This document shows, in pieces, positions 13,080 through 23,489 of a stretch of DNA of 64,000 nucleotides. This stretch comes from Schizochytrium sp. TIO01. Its lineage: Eukaryota; Sar; Bigyra; Thraustochytrida; Thraustochytriidae. Location of the stretch: the NCBI GenBank assembly GCA_004764695.1, contig SMSO01000033.1, forward strand, positions 325,001 through 389,000, written 5' to 3'. The notes beneath the pieces are model-generated. The model saw nothing but the letters and a program-made list of their open reading frames with translations. It did no database searches and had not been told where the DNA came from. A program made the translations under genes and the position numbers. How positions within the stretch are numbered: the first letter of the stretch is position 1; every line of letters starts with the position of its first letter.

Positions 13080-13818
13080 TCACCTTACTTTGCCTTGCGA
13101 TCGATCGCACTGGGCCATTCACAAACCCTTAGGCCCCAGGCTCACAACCAACTGCCTCCTCCCTCCTCAGCAAAGCCGAGCTCCAGCAAACCCATAAAAC
13201 AAGTGCCTGCCTGCCTGCCTCAGCTTGCATCGAGACCGCGCTCTCTCGTGCCCTACCCGAGGACCGAGCGTGCTGGAGCGTGCCTTCTCTCGCTCAAACA
13301 TACAGACATACAGCAGACAACTTGTGGCCGGCCTTGCCTCTCGCCCTCTCTCGCCCTTTCTGTGTGCCTTTCGTCTGGTCGCCGAGGCTCTCGCTCTGCA
13401 CCGCTGAGGATTTGCTCAGGCCGACGTTTATTCGAGTTCTGTTTCGAATTCTTGTCTGAGTTTTCGTTCTTTTGTTTCTGTTTCTGTTCCCTTTTTGCAG
13501 CATCCCCATCTCCGCCACAGCCTTCTCCCCCGGCTGCCCGAAACCAAAGAAGAACTGTTCGCCGAACAGAGAGAGGTAGTTTGACATTTGCACAACTTTC
13601 TCTGGACCTCGTCCTCCTGGCCCTGCCTGTCCCATTCGCTCGCAACACAAAATCCCAGAAAACGTCACCCGCGAGACCACCGCGAGGAAGCCCTTTGCCA
13701 AGCCAATTCCCGGAACGAACCCGGCGCTGATAGCATAAGCTTTGTAACTATCGAGTTGCAAAGCAAAACGCCCTCGAGACGACCTGAGGAAGGCGTCATC
13801 ATATTTTAAGCGAACCAG
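13080..13818. other. Open but probably non-coding spacer
   Basis: A 211-codon frame on the plus strand (13095-13730) is Ser/Pro/Arg-rich with no domain, and 131- and 155-codon frames lie opposite it. This pattern fits biased composition rather than a gene. Confidence 0.5.
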
Positions 13819-13840
13819 CGAGTGAGTGAGTGAGTGAGTG
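13819..13840. repeat. (GAGT)n short array
   Basis: Five to six GAGT units. Confidence 0.85.
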
Positions 13841-14791
13841 CGTGAGTTTGCGACTCGCGGCTAGCTATTCACAAGCACTGCGACAAAGCTTTCTGAGTTC
13901 TACCGCTCAATCTTGCGTACGTCATCAGAAATACACGACAAAAGCCGAGTGTTCGACTGAGAAACAGAAAATATCTTCGGGTTACGCCACGAAGTCACAG
14001 CAGAACCCGAACGTCACCTCAGCACCGTGAACGCTGCACTCCTTGTCACAAGTTCTGCAAGAGAAGCTGTTAATCAGTTGCTCGGAGTTCTGCTACTGCT
14101 GCCTCTGACCTGTAGATATCTTGCGACGTTTACATCGATCAGAAGAGATCTTGAAACAATCGTCAGAATCTCAAGAATCAAACTTAGATCCTGTGACGAT
14201 TGTGTTTTCCTGGCGAGCTGGTTATTCGAAGACTGAGCCCGCTATTTCCTAATAACACAGAGGGAACTTGAAAACTAGCTTCTCAAGCCTCTTCTAAAAC
14301 CCGGCACTTGTGTCGTGCACCAGGACGCCTGTCTTTTTGCCTCAGCTCGAAACCGACGTGCTCATCTGCATCACTAGCGAGTGAGACTCGAGCAGGAATC
14401 TCTCCTGGTCTTCGACGCCTAGCAATACTACTACAGAAATCTATAAGAGTTATCAAGAAACGACAATCGTAAACTTGACTTAGCTCTTCTCAGGACAGTT
14501 CTCTACATCGAATCAACACGCACTGTGCATTTATCGTCACGGTAAGCAGCGCTAAGAGCGTCATTCCTGATTAGGTTCCGGCCGTTGTAGTGGGAATAAC
14601 CTACTGTATCTGCTGCCTGCTGCTATAGGACTTGCCTTCCTTTTGCGTGCTTTTTGCCCGCTTGTTTGTTACTTTCTCTCGTAGTAGTTGAGGGAGATAG
14701 GAACCAAGTCTCTTCTGTTATATTAGCAGTAGAGCATTAAGAATATCAAGAGGGACGGGATTTTTAATCCGGAACCAGCAAAACCATAACT
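13841..14791 (+). promoter_or_regulatory. Probable promoter and 5' leader region of the 14792 gene
   Basis: No coding frame of note. A candidate splice donor (CACG/GTAAGC) lies at about 14540, and two pyrimidine-preceded AG sites lie nearer the ATG, so a 5'-UTR intron is possible. This is inference from splice-like motifs only. Confidence 0.3.
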
Positions 14792-15349
14792 ATGCAGAGA
14801 CGCCAGCACAAGCTCATGCGAAGCCGCACACAACACGAGGAGGACCGCGACATCGTCATGCAACGCCTTCGCACATCGTCTTACTCGCCCATGCTCGAGA
14901 ACGGGCTGCCTTCACCGCAATCACCTGCCATGGAGATCCCGTCTAAAGGACTCTTCCGTACCAAGAGTACCCCGGAGGGACTCATTGCCTCAGAGGCGGC
15001 CTCCTCCTCTGCGTCTGGTAGCCCAGACAGTGACAACAATTCTCAGTTCCCCAAGAGCCTGCCGAGGCGAACAAACTCACGATGGAGCATGAAGAACTGC
15101 GAGAACTGCCACATGATCTTCGTTGGCGAGGGCACCTGCTGCACCCAAGAATGCAGACTCTGCCTTGAGTTGCGAGAGCGTCCGAGCGAGGTAGCTCACC
15201 TTGTTGAAACAGCTTTGCCGCAGCAGAATGAAGCCCCGGCTTCTGGGTACTTTTCCTATGATGTCTGGAATGTTTCCCCCCAAGACGACGATGTCTTGCA
15301 ACAGGAGTTCACCTACACGCGGATTGCAGCTAACGCAGCCTCAAGCTAA
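14792..15349 (+). CDS. Small protein with compact Cys motif (FCS-like zinc-finger pattern)
   Basis: A 185-residue protein. I do not recognise the family with certainty. The N-terminal half is basic, then Ser/Pro-rich with several SP and TP sites. A compact cysteine cluster sits at about residues 103-124: CENC, nine residues, CC, three residues, C, two residues, C, ending in the segment CCTQECRLC. The spacing and the CxxEC-R ending recall the FCS-like (FLZ) zinc finger of plants, an adaptor that binds SnRK1-type kinases; that comparison is from memory. The C-terminal 60 residues are acidic and aromatic. The chosen ATG is the first in frame. A consensus AATAAA lies about 275 nt after the stop. 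It stands alone in a gene-poor stretch. A role in metal binding and protein interaction is plausible, nothing more. Confidence 0.72.
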   Translation: MQRRQHKLMRSRTQHEEDRDIVMQRLRTSSYSPMLENGLPSPQSPAMEIPSKGLFRTKSTPEGLIASEAASSSASGSPDSDNNSQFPKSLPRRTNSRWSMKNCENCHMIFVGEGTCCTQECRLCLELRERPSEVAHLVETALPQQNEAPASGYFSYDVWNVSPQDDDVLQQEFTYTRIAANAASS

Positions 15350-15624
15350 ATTTTTACAAGACCAATGCCGTTGCCTTGCTTCATGGATGATGGAACTCAA
15401 CAGACAGATTGGGGATGCAATTTAGTAACCAGCGTTCCAGCTCTTACGTTCCATCGTCCAATGTTGAATAGGGTCTTCATCTTCTGCTCATTCTTTCTCA
15501 TTGAGTGGCCGTCACCGGCTGCCTGCTTTGAATCATTCGTACCATTACATTACACAGTGCAAATGCATTGTACAGCGATAGCAACAGTACATGTATTTGC
15601 TCTTATCCTGCCATGACTCCCAGA

Positions 15625-15630
15625 AATAAA
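15625..15630 (+). promoter_or_regulatory. Candidate poly(A) signal AATAAA
   Basis: Consensus hexamer downstream of the Cys-motif gene ending at 15349, the first perfect match after its stop. Confidence 0.5.
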
Positions 15631-16396
15631 TGAAACCTGATACTTTTAATCTACTTTGACCGTGTATATGTTCGATTGCGCATTATCAATTTGTTGTTAT
15701 CCCTTTACCGATCTTCTCGCGCACTATAGGAAGACGCGACGACTAGCCTCGCCAACTCCAACATTATAAATTAGGACCGACTACATATGCCGGTAGTTGT
15801 AAAACAAAGAAAAAAAGAAGAAGCAATGCAATGCAATGCAATGCAATATCTTTCCTCTTTACTTTTTACTTTGAAGTCAAAAAGAAAATTCTCTCACTCT
15901 CACCATTCAAAAGCTACTCAAGGTAATTCTTCTATTTAGGTAGAAAGCCATCATGAGGTCTTTAGTTTTACCTTTTAAGTGATACTTGGGTTATCTCATT
16001 CATAGGTCCCTTCCGACTAAGAGTACTTATTAGCCAAGGAAACCTGTTGACCAGAGAGAATAGGTCTCCCTAATCGCATGAGTTCGAGAAGACATTAGTA
16101 GCACTACTCAGATATAATATGTTGTACAAATAGTATTCTTCTGAAGTCTGCATTAATCAACGCATGAGTAGGTATATCGTGATATGTTGCTCAAAACTTA
16201 TCTACTCTTAGTCCTCGCTTTCGACAGTCGAATAAAAAGCGGCAACATTGATTCTTTTTGACAGGAACATTGCTCAAATGTAAAGATGCCACGTAGGCAT
16301 GTATCTAAACTAGCATAGTATCCAACGTCAGAATATGGTTTTTTGTCTTCCTAAGTGCCCTCGACCATCAGCGTCTTACATGACCTACTCCTGGGT
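15631..16396. other. No gene seen
   Basis: Intergenic DNA with a short GCAAT/ATGCA tandem run at about 15825-15846. No open frame worth reporting. Confidence 0.6.
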
Positions 16397-17690
16397 TCAA
16401 TGGAATAATTCTATAGTGCACCCGGGTTCCTGCTTTTCCGGGCAGCCATGCCTTTCATGTAAAAAGCAGAAGAAAACACGACTGAGGCCATTCATCTCCA
16501 CACGCACGAAATTGGTTTGCTCGGTCGGATGTCTTTTCTTTGTGAAGATAAAAGCTTTTGAGAATGAGCGCGGTTTTGCCTTCCTTCTGTTCCGGTGGTG
16601 CGGCCCTACCTGAAAAATCTGGCCTTGGTTGTAACTGAGAAGAAGAGCGAATGCGAAGTTCCTTTTGAGCAGATAATCCCTTGTTTTTGACCCGACCAGC
16701 ATCGAGAGCCTTGGAAACTCGACGATTCCTGAATGGCACACAGCTTGTGGTACTTCGAAGACCCAATCAGACGCATCCGCGCTCTTCTTTGAGGGGTACT
16801 GCTTTCCTTTTCCATAGCTCTCGCCGAACATTTTAGGATCGTCTTCTTCGTCGTTTAGACTTGCCTCGTGTTAGGATCCGTCCTGATGAATAATTTTCTG
16901 CAGGCCCTCACAATTTCGTCTTTACCTTTTAACAAATTACAACGAAAACCATGGTAAATGCTGTCAGCTTATTTAGTACTGCCAAACCATTTTTTGAGTT
17001 GAGCGCGCAGATCTTTCGTCGAATAGACACAAACCTTCCTAGCACGAACTGAATTATAACCCTTCTTGGTCTTCTTGAGCACCTTCAAGCTCTGTCTTCT
17101 TCCCCGTTCCGTCGACTTCGATTTTGCGGTGCTGGTTTTCCTTGATGCGACGTCATTAGGACGGTGGTGAAGCTAAGGCGGTCTTTTCTGAAGGTATTGG
17201 AGACCCCGAGATGCATATGTTGACCGTGTACCACGGGTTTAGCACGTTTTCTTTCAAGGAAGGACTCAACGAGGTAGGTCGACGGCGAATCGCACCAGTT
17301 AGTTGTGCATGGCCACAATCTGGCCGACTCCGCCATTTTCACCCAGCAGGGCGCATAGCCTTTTGAGACCGGCCCCGCTAACGCCCGATTCGTCAAGATT
17401 GGCACGCTGGAGATCACCAACCTAGCGCTTGAAGTCCTATTTTTGCTTCTCTGGCGGATAATGACACGATCAGTTGCACCTTGAACAAACCGCAGCCATT
17501 GGTGCGTTTAACGTCATCACTTTCGTATATTTGCTTAGCCCCGAGCAAGCTCCCAAAGGGCGCCCTCTGAGACGTCAAACTTTTAGTTGAAGTACTTCTC
17601 TGGCTTAAATTGAAGGTTGGCTTCACTTGTAGTGTTAGGAACTTGGTGGTTCCTTGGTCATGCCATTTTCTTACCTGACCTACAATTCTT
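16397..17690 (-). pseudogene. Decayed dispersed element (copy 1)
   Basis: On the minus strand this stretch reads as several consecutive frames of 70-144 codons (17414-17626, 17085-17420, 16606-16815, 16397-16831) broken by stops and frame changes, the look of an old inactivated coding element. Its 5' part, about 17430-17690, is clearly related to 41250-41490 on the opposite strand, so it belongs to a dispersed family. Both copies can be read to give a short segment ending in GCGLF after an acidic DDV motif, but each copy has stops. No catalytic motif of a named transposase or reverse transcriptase is visible. I do not assign it to a class. Confidence 0.45.
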
Positions 17691-18379
17691 AACGAAGTTC
17701 TTTAGAAATAATTATAATAAATTATTGATACTGTCATTTGGGAGTTTACATGAGTTCCAACGTTTTTATGGTATATAGAGTAGATCACCCTCTTTCTTTT
17801 TGATCGATATTTTTTTTTTTTTAAATATTTTAAATTAATTTAAAAATAAAAATTGTATTACCTAGACCTAATTATATTTATTTTAAAATTTGAATTTGAA
17901 TGATGATAATCATAACGATGATAATAAGAATTAGAATAATAAAATTAAAATAATTAATGACAATTGGCAAAATCGAAATGTAGAATAAATGCATTTTAAT
18001 AGTGAGAATTGATACAAGGTCAATGTCGTAAGCTGTAAGAGCTGGCGAGAAACCTTGTAAACCGAACATCCATTTGCAACGCATGATTCACTACAAACAA
18101 TCACTGCAGTTTGAAAAAGCTGCATCGGCAGGTTCATAAGTAATGTTGTGGTCAAATCTTCCTTTTCAAGAATAAAAAATAATATGTAAAGATAGAAGTC
18201 GTATGGATGATTACGGTCAGTGGTGGTAGGCATCGATTATGCAGCAAGAGAAAGGCCTTTGTACAATAAATGAACTTTGTTTCTTATACTGCTTTGACTG
18301 CGAATTCTATATTTCTTGGCTGTAATGGTAAAGACGATCGACTGCCAGCAGAGGACGCGCGTTCGACGAGCCTATCTTC
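17691..18379. other. AT-rich intergenic region
   Basis: AT-rich with a poly(T) run near 17811-17822 and AAT/ATT runs. It lies downstream of the minus-strand gene that ends at 18380. No gene seen. Confidence 0.6.
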
Positions 18380-20150
18380 TCATGAATATCCCAGTTGCAT
18401 GAGCAAGGCATCGAGTTTCTGAAACTCCTCTTCTTTGGCGTATATGTCAGAGGAGCAGTAGGCATGGCTAAACCCAACAAAGTTTACCAACCCAGTTTTG
18501 GGGTCATAAAGGACATTTTCGAGGACAGCGTTTCCATGAATAACATTCTGCTTGTGAATCTCCATGAGAGCCTGGATAACTTTATTGCGCATTCCAGGGT
18601 CGCGCTGCATATGCTCGCGAGACAACTGCGATCCTGCATCAGTGGTAGCTACAATCAGGCGCTGGTGAAAAACTCCGCCATGCACCATGAAGGGTACTAC
18701 TCGGCCCTGGAGAGAACGCAATTGATTCTGGTATAGCATAATTTCGTTCCGTAGGGGAGCCTCGCTTGTGCTGACCTCGTCAGGAGTCACTTCGTTGCCA
18801 ATCAAAAGCGTCTTAACGTAAACCTTCCAGGTCTTGGTGAAGGAAATGCGAGCAATTTGAATCTGCTCAGACGATTTAAAGGGAGTGTACTGTTGCGTCT
18901 TCCAAGGAAGCGGAATGGAAAAGTTTGCTTCACTCAAGGGAAGTGTCTCAATAAGAGAGAGGCGAGCTTGATCCGCAGCTGCGCCGAGGCCTCCGTTAGG
19001 GTAAGACGATGCCATAGCGCCATTGCTGGTGCTTGACGTCATTGTTTTACGCAACTGTTCAATGCTGTTCAAGGTGGAGACTACCGGAGTTGCGTTCATT
19101 TTGTCACCCCATGTTTGCGCCACTTTTAATAAAAAGTCCTTCTCCCCCTTGCGCTCCACTGATGGATAGTAGTCCCTAGCGCAAGGCATGTCATTTGCCA
19201 TGACAAGAAACAGGCACATCGCTTGGTTAAGGGAGATTTTCTTTTTGTTGTCGCCGCGGCGGATGCCGGGGTATGGTTTAGAGAGGAAAAGCACACCACA
19301 GTTGTTTCGCCTCAGAAACCACGTGAACTCTGTGGTGCTGAGGAACCCAAACTCAAGACCCATGAGGACCATGTGTCCAAAGGCTTCCTCAAGAGCCTGT
19401 TTGCATGGCACTGGAAGGGTCTTTTTTGAGGCGAGTTTCGCACAATCTAAGCGACTTGTTGTACCGGCAGCAGCATCGCCGTCGATGATCCACGCGCCCT
19501 TTTGTACACCTGCAGCAATAGCATCAGTGTGCTCCAGATTCTTGTACCATACAATGTCAGGTCGGGACTGCGCAAGCACAGTGGTGGGTGCTGAGGCATT
19601 GATGCCCTGGAACTTGGGCACTCCACAAACGCTGAAGAAGCTCGTCAAAGCTGTAAAGCATCGGGTCGCCATTCTTTCTGCGTTAATGTTATCATAATAG
19701 CCCGTGTAGAAGGATTCTTTATCATCTGGCTTTTCAAAAGCCTGATCTAGATCAGCATACTCTTCATGGCCTCGGAACTTTCTACGTTCTAATGCCAGGA
19801 CCTCCCGTTCAAAATCTTTCCAGTCCTTGATTGATGTGATGGGCAATCTCCACTTCTGAAGATCACGTTCGGTCGCGGGGATGGTCTCTGCGTCTCGAGC
19901 AGTTGGAGAGACAGACTTGATAATGGGTTCTGACAGCACATTCCAAAAGTTCACCATCTTCGGTACATGCGGCGCCTGCTTCGGCTGAGCTGGCGGTTGC
20001 TTCGGCTGGACTGGAGCCGCTGGTTGCACTGGTTGCACTGGTTGCGCTGTTGGCGCTGGCTGCTTCTGCTTTTTCTGCCTTTTGTTTGGCTTTTGCGGTT
20101 GCTGTTGGCGCTCTTGTTGTCGCTCCTTACGTTGCTGTTGAGCTTGCTGT

Positions 20151-20188
<38 letters not shown>

Positions 20189-21238
20189 CTGTTGCTGCTG
20201 TGCTTGTTGTTGTTTCTGCTGTTGCTGGGCTTCTTGTTGTTGTGCAAGTTGCTGCGCCAGCTGCTGTGCTTGCTGATCTTCTTCAACATCGTCCTCCTCC
20301 GGAAGCTGCTCCTGAAGCTGCTCTTCTTGCTGCTGTTGAGTCTGTTGTTGCGCTTGCTGCCTCTCCTGCTGTTGTCGCAATTGTTGTTGCTGCTGCTGCT
20401 CCTGTTCCTGTTGTTGTGCAAGTTGGGCTTGCTCCTGCTGCTGCAACTGCTGGTACTGAAGGTGCTGGAACTGCTGGTGCTGAGGCTGTTGTTGATGTTG
20501 CAGCTGCTGCTGGTCTTGATGTTGCTGTTGCTGCTGAAGCTGTCGTTGCTGCTGGTATTGTTGTTGCTGATGTTGTTGATGATGCTGTTGTTGCTGCTGG
20601 TGATGATGATACTGCAACTGCTGATCATACTGCTGCTGCTGGTCATACTGGTCGTTCTGGTGCTGATAGTGCTGCTGGTGGTTATGCTGGAGGTGCTGGT
20701 GCTGCTGATATTGCAGTTGGTTATGCTGTTGCTGTTGATGGTGGTTGTGTTGTTGCTGTTGATGGAGGCTGTGCTGTTGTTGCTGGTGGTGGTTGTTGTG
20801 CTGCTGCTGGTGGTGATGGTACTGATGTTGCTGCTGCTGGTGGTGTTGTTGCTGGTGGTGATGTTGAGATTGCTGCTGCTGATGATGCTGCTGATGGTGC
20901 TGCGAGAACTGATGGTACTGTGGGTACTGCTGATGATGCTGCTGCTGCTGGTGCTGTTGTTGGTGATGCTGCTGCTGATGATGATGCATTTGCGCCGAAG
21001 AGGACCTGTGCGACAAGTTGCTTGCGAGGATTTCAATGATCCTGTTCACCTGATCTTCCTTGAATTCGTTCTTGCGATTCTGGAAGAGGAATGTCAACTC
21101 TTCCTTGGGAAGCGCATTGAAGATTTCTAGAGGCATGTTCTGAAGCTGCGTCGTCGAGCATGTCTGCCAGAAGCCCAAGTTGGAGCTACCTGAGAGCTGC
21201 TGCTGCAAGAGGTGCTGGTGCTGCAAGTGTTGCTGCAT
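18380..21238 (-). CDS. Q/H-rich Crinkler-like protein: nuclease-like domain plus degenerate kinase domain
   Basis: A 952-residue protein. Residues about 75-375 are almost only Gln and His, then a Lys/Gln-rich and Pro-rich linker with a basic KPNKRQKKQK stretch at about 385-395 that could be a nuclear signal. From about 440 the sequence is globular. RPDIVWYKN at about 558 resembles the PD start of a PD-(D/E)xK nuclease, but the expected following ExK is not obvious (I see IIDGD). FGFLSTTEFTWFLRR at about 638-652 resembles the YGxLTTYxxTWF motif that I recall from Crinkler (CRN) and fungal FunK1-like nuclease-kinase proteins. The C-terminal 150 residues follow a kinase pattern, with HGN (901-903) where HRD or HGD is expected and GFS (922-924) where DFG is expected. 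It is therefore probably catalytically weak or a pseudokinase. CRN proteins are known as secreted or endogenous effectors and conflict systems; the role here is unknown. The start is the first Met of the frame. Confidence 0.82.
20120..20990 (-). repeat. CAG/CAA/CAT-rich coding low-complexity tract
   Basis: About 870 bp of imperfect CAG, CAA and CAT codons encoding poly-Gln and Gln/His. It creates long antisense frames (poly-Leu or poly-Ala/Val) on the plus strand that should not be annotated. The purest CTG/CAG run is at about 20152-20200. Confidence 0.93.
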
Positions 21239-21306
21239 CGTTGTGGTCTTTGCTCGCTCGCCCGTGGCTAATTACAGACAGACCCTAAACCCAAAAGAAA
21301 TGAATG

Positions 21307-21450
21307 CTAGCTAGCAAGCAAGCAAGCAAGCAAGCAAGCAAACAAACAAAGAAACAAAGAAACAAAGAAACAAACTAGCCAGCTAGCTAGGCAAGCAAGC
21401 AAGCAAGCAAGCAAGCTAGCTAGGCAAGCAAGCAAGCAAGCAAGCTAGCT
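21307..21450. repeat. Compound (GCAA)n/(AAAC)n/(GCTA)n array
   Basis: Three blocks of GCAA/CAAG separated by CAAA-GAAA and by self-complementary AGCTAGCTAG junctions. It lies only about 70 bp upstream of the start of the minus-strand Crinkler-like gene, so it may sit in that gene's promoter or leader. Confidence 0.93.
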
Positions 21451-22080
21451 CGCGAGCAGGCTGGCAGCTGATTGACCCTTGACCCCTGGCCAGTCCCTTG
21501 CCCGCCGGCCCTCCAGGCAGCGGTGCGGTCTCGCAGGGTCTGCGAGCGGTCAGCGGAGTGAGAGGAGCTGCGCAGAGCTCGATGGAGCGATCGTCGGACG
21601 AGGCGGCGAAGGAATGAATATGAACACCTCCGGAGTCAGGTCAGTATGACTCAATATCAATCGATACTATTCACTCCGTACTGAATGATATCAATCTCTC
21701 TCTATCCACAATAATCCACCAAAAAGGAAAGAGAGGAAAAACTATAATAGACTTAGACTGAGAGAGAGAGAGAGAAGAAGAAAAAAAATAGACGAAGGAA
21801 AGGAAAAACGAGCGAAAGAAACAAAGAAAGAAAGAAAGAGAGAAAGAGAGGAAAAACAGGCAACAAGCAATGTAGCGAAGAAGGGCGCTCGCTCGCTCCT
21901 GCTCCCGGGTCTCGCTCGCTCGCTCCCGCGCCTCCGTCGGGCGCGTCCCCCCGGGCGTCGCTCTCTCCTCCCTCCTGGCGCCGGTCTCTGCGAGCTTCCG
22001 CGTCGGCGGCGGTGCCGGCGACCACGCGCACGGGGCGGGCTCGTGCCGCGGACTTAGCTATCTATTCTGCTGCTCCTCCT
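21451..22080. other. Spacer with GC-rich islet and GAAA/GAGA-rich patch
   Basis: Contains a purine-rich GAAA/GAGA stretch (about 21750-21860) and a GC-rich islet (about 21880-22050) dense in CGCTCGCTC. A 92-codon minus-strand frame over it is repeat-driven. No gene supported. Confidence 0.55.
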
Positions 22081-22157
22081 TTCTCTCTCTCTCTCTTTTC
22101 TCTCTCTTTTCTCTCTCTTTTCTCTCTCTTTTCTCTCTCTTTTCTCCCTTTCTTCCA
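22081..22157 (+). repeat. Polypyrimidine tract of TTTTCTCTCTC units
   Basis: About 75 nt of almost uninterrupted pyrimidines in 10-11-nt TTTTCTCTCTC units, ending in CCATAG. It directly precedes the GTAA array. Confidence 0.95.
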
Positions 22158-22158
22158 T

Positions 22159-22207
<49 letters not shown>
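22158..22207 (+). repeat. (GTAA)n array, 12 copies
   Basis: Twelve perfect TAAG/GTAA units. Each overlapping pair contains GTAAGT, identical to the consensus 5' splice site and to the donor of the potassium-channel intron at 43421. Confidence 0.96.
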
Positions 22208-22353
22208 TCCCTACCGCTCCCTATGCGCTAACCAACCTAAGTCAAGTATTCCAAGTCAAACCTCAAGTCAAAGTCAACTGCTCCAAGTCAACCAGCTGTC
22301 CAAAGTCCTCATTCCTGTGCTCCCAAAACGAGCACTTCTTCTTACTTACTCCT

Positions 22354-22389
22354 TGCTGCTGCTGCTGCTGCTGCTGCTTCTTCTTCTTC
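22354..22389. repeat. (CTG)n/(TTC)n trinucleotide array
   Basis: About eight CTG units followed by about four TTC units. Not in a supported coding frame. Confidence 0.92.
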
Positions 22390-22690
22390 TGCCCGAGCAA
22401 GCCTTGCAAGCGAATGAATGAGTGAGTGCATATTTCCAACCTTTGCCAAAGACTGTTTCCCTTCGCTTTGTTCCCTCCGCCTCGCTCACTTCTTTTTCCT
22501 CTCTCTCCTTGCGCCCTATCTTCGCACTCCTACCCTTTCCGCTACCCGCGCCCCTACTACCCGCCTCCTCCTACGGTGCCGCTACGGCCGCCTACCGCCC
22601 ATCTGCCTACCCTTTTGCGTAGGGGTCCCCTACGGTAGTTAGCTACTTAGTCAGTCATCTATTGAAGAGCTAGTCGGTTAGTTAGTAGCT
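22390..22690. other. Pyrimidine-rich spacer, no gene
   Basis: The plus strand is open in all three frames over about 22418-22640 because of pyrimidine-rich composition. Translations are Pro/Leu/Ser-rich with no motif. Confidence 0.6.
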
Positions 22691-22697
22691 ATGGTTG

Positions 22698-22744
<47 letters not shown>

Positions 22745-22748
22745 GGTT
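22691..22748. repeat. (TTAG)n tetranucleotide array
   Basis: About 12 perfect GTTA/TTAG units, with degenerate TTAG/GGTA repeats continuing to about 22830. It resembles but is not a telomeric TTAGGG repeat. Confidence 0.94.
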
Positions 22749-23044
22749 GATTAATGAGTTAGCTAGTCAGTCAGTTAGTTAGTTGGTTAGTGAAGTAGTA
22801 GGTAGTAGTCAGGTAGTCAGCTAGTTAGGAGTTGGCTGGCTAAGGAAGCCCTAGGCGGTTGGCTAGCAAGGGAGGTGCCTAAGCGCCGCATAGTGCATAC
22901 GGTAGCAGTGGACGCCTTCCTTCATGGGTCTCCGGATCCTGAGTTGGGATCGATGACAGATGGATCTTCAGATCGATACATCAATACACAGACAGACAGA
23001 CAGATTGCTAGCTAGCTGCCTCGAGGTCACGGCCTCGAGCGCCG

Positions 23045-23075
<31 letters not shown>
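23045..23075. repeat. (GCTT)n array
   Basis: Seven to eight GCTT units, the same motif as at 787-865. Confidence 0.94.
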
Positions 23076-23076
<1 letters not shown>

Positions 23077-23107
23077 TCGCAGGCGGTCTTTGGCCTTCCT
23101 TCTTGGG

Positions 23108-23130
23108 TATCTATCTATCTATCTATCTAT
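23108..23130. repeat. (ATCT)n array
   Basis: Five to six ATCT units. The complementary motif GATA appears 90 bp downstream at 23217-23249. Confidence 0.92.
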
Positions 23131-23213
23131 CAATCTATCCATGGAGATCTCTCTCAGTGCAGACTAATAGGCGAAGCTTCGTAACGATGTGATAGATATC
23201 ACAGATACAATGT

Positions 23214-23216
<3 letters not shown>

Positions 23217-23248
<32 letters not shown>

Positions 23249-23249
23249 T
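23217..23249. repeat. (GATA)n array
   Basis: About eight GATA units. With the ATCT array at 23108-23130 it forms an inverted pair that could fold. The following 220 bp are rich in degenerate ATCTATGTCTC and ATAGAGACAT segments. Confidence 0.92.
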
Positions 23250-23489
23250 ACATAGAGACATAGACATTATGTACATTGTATCCACGTCTGTCTATGCATA
23301 TCTATATATTGAGACTATATCTATGTCTCAGTCTCTATGTCTCCATATGAAGATACGCGCATAGAGACTTGGACATTGTGTATCTCTTCTCCATTGTATC
23401 TATGTCTCAATATAAAGGCATACATTTACAGTATAAGGATATACATATGCAGTGAGACATGGAGACATAGGTATGATAGAGAGATACAT

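Noticed and set aside
13095-13730. 211-codon plus frame
   Set aside because: Ser/Pro/Arg-rich with long opposing frames on the minus strand and no domain. Composition explains the openness.
19967-21130. 387-codon poly-Leu frame and 329-codon Ala/Val-rich frame on the plus strand
   Set aside because: They are antisense shadows of the CAG/CAA/CAT-coded Gln/His tract of the minus-strand gene. The minus frame extends far beyond the repeat into conserved-looking globular sequence, the plus frames do not.
22691-22830. TTAG repeats as an interstitial telomere
   Set aside because: Units are TTAG, not TTAGGG or TTTAGGG, and they grade into other TAG-rich tetramers, so a microsatellite is the simpler reading.
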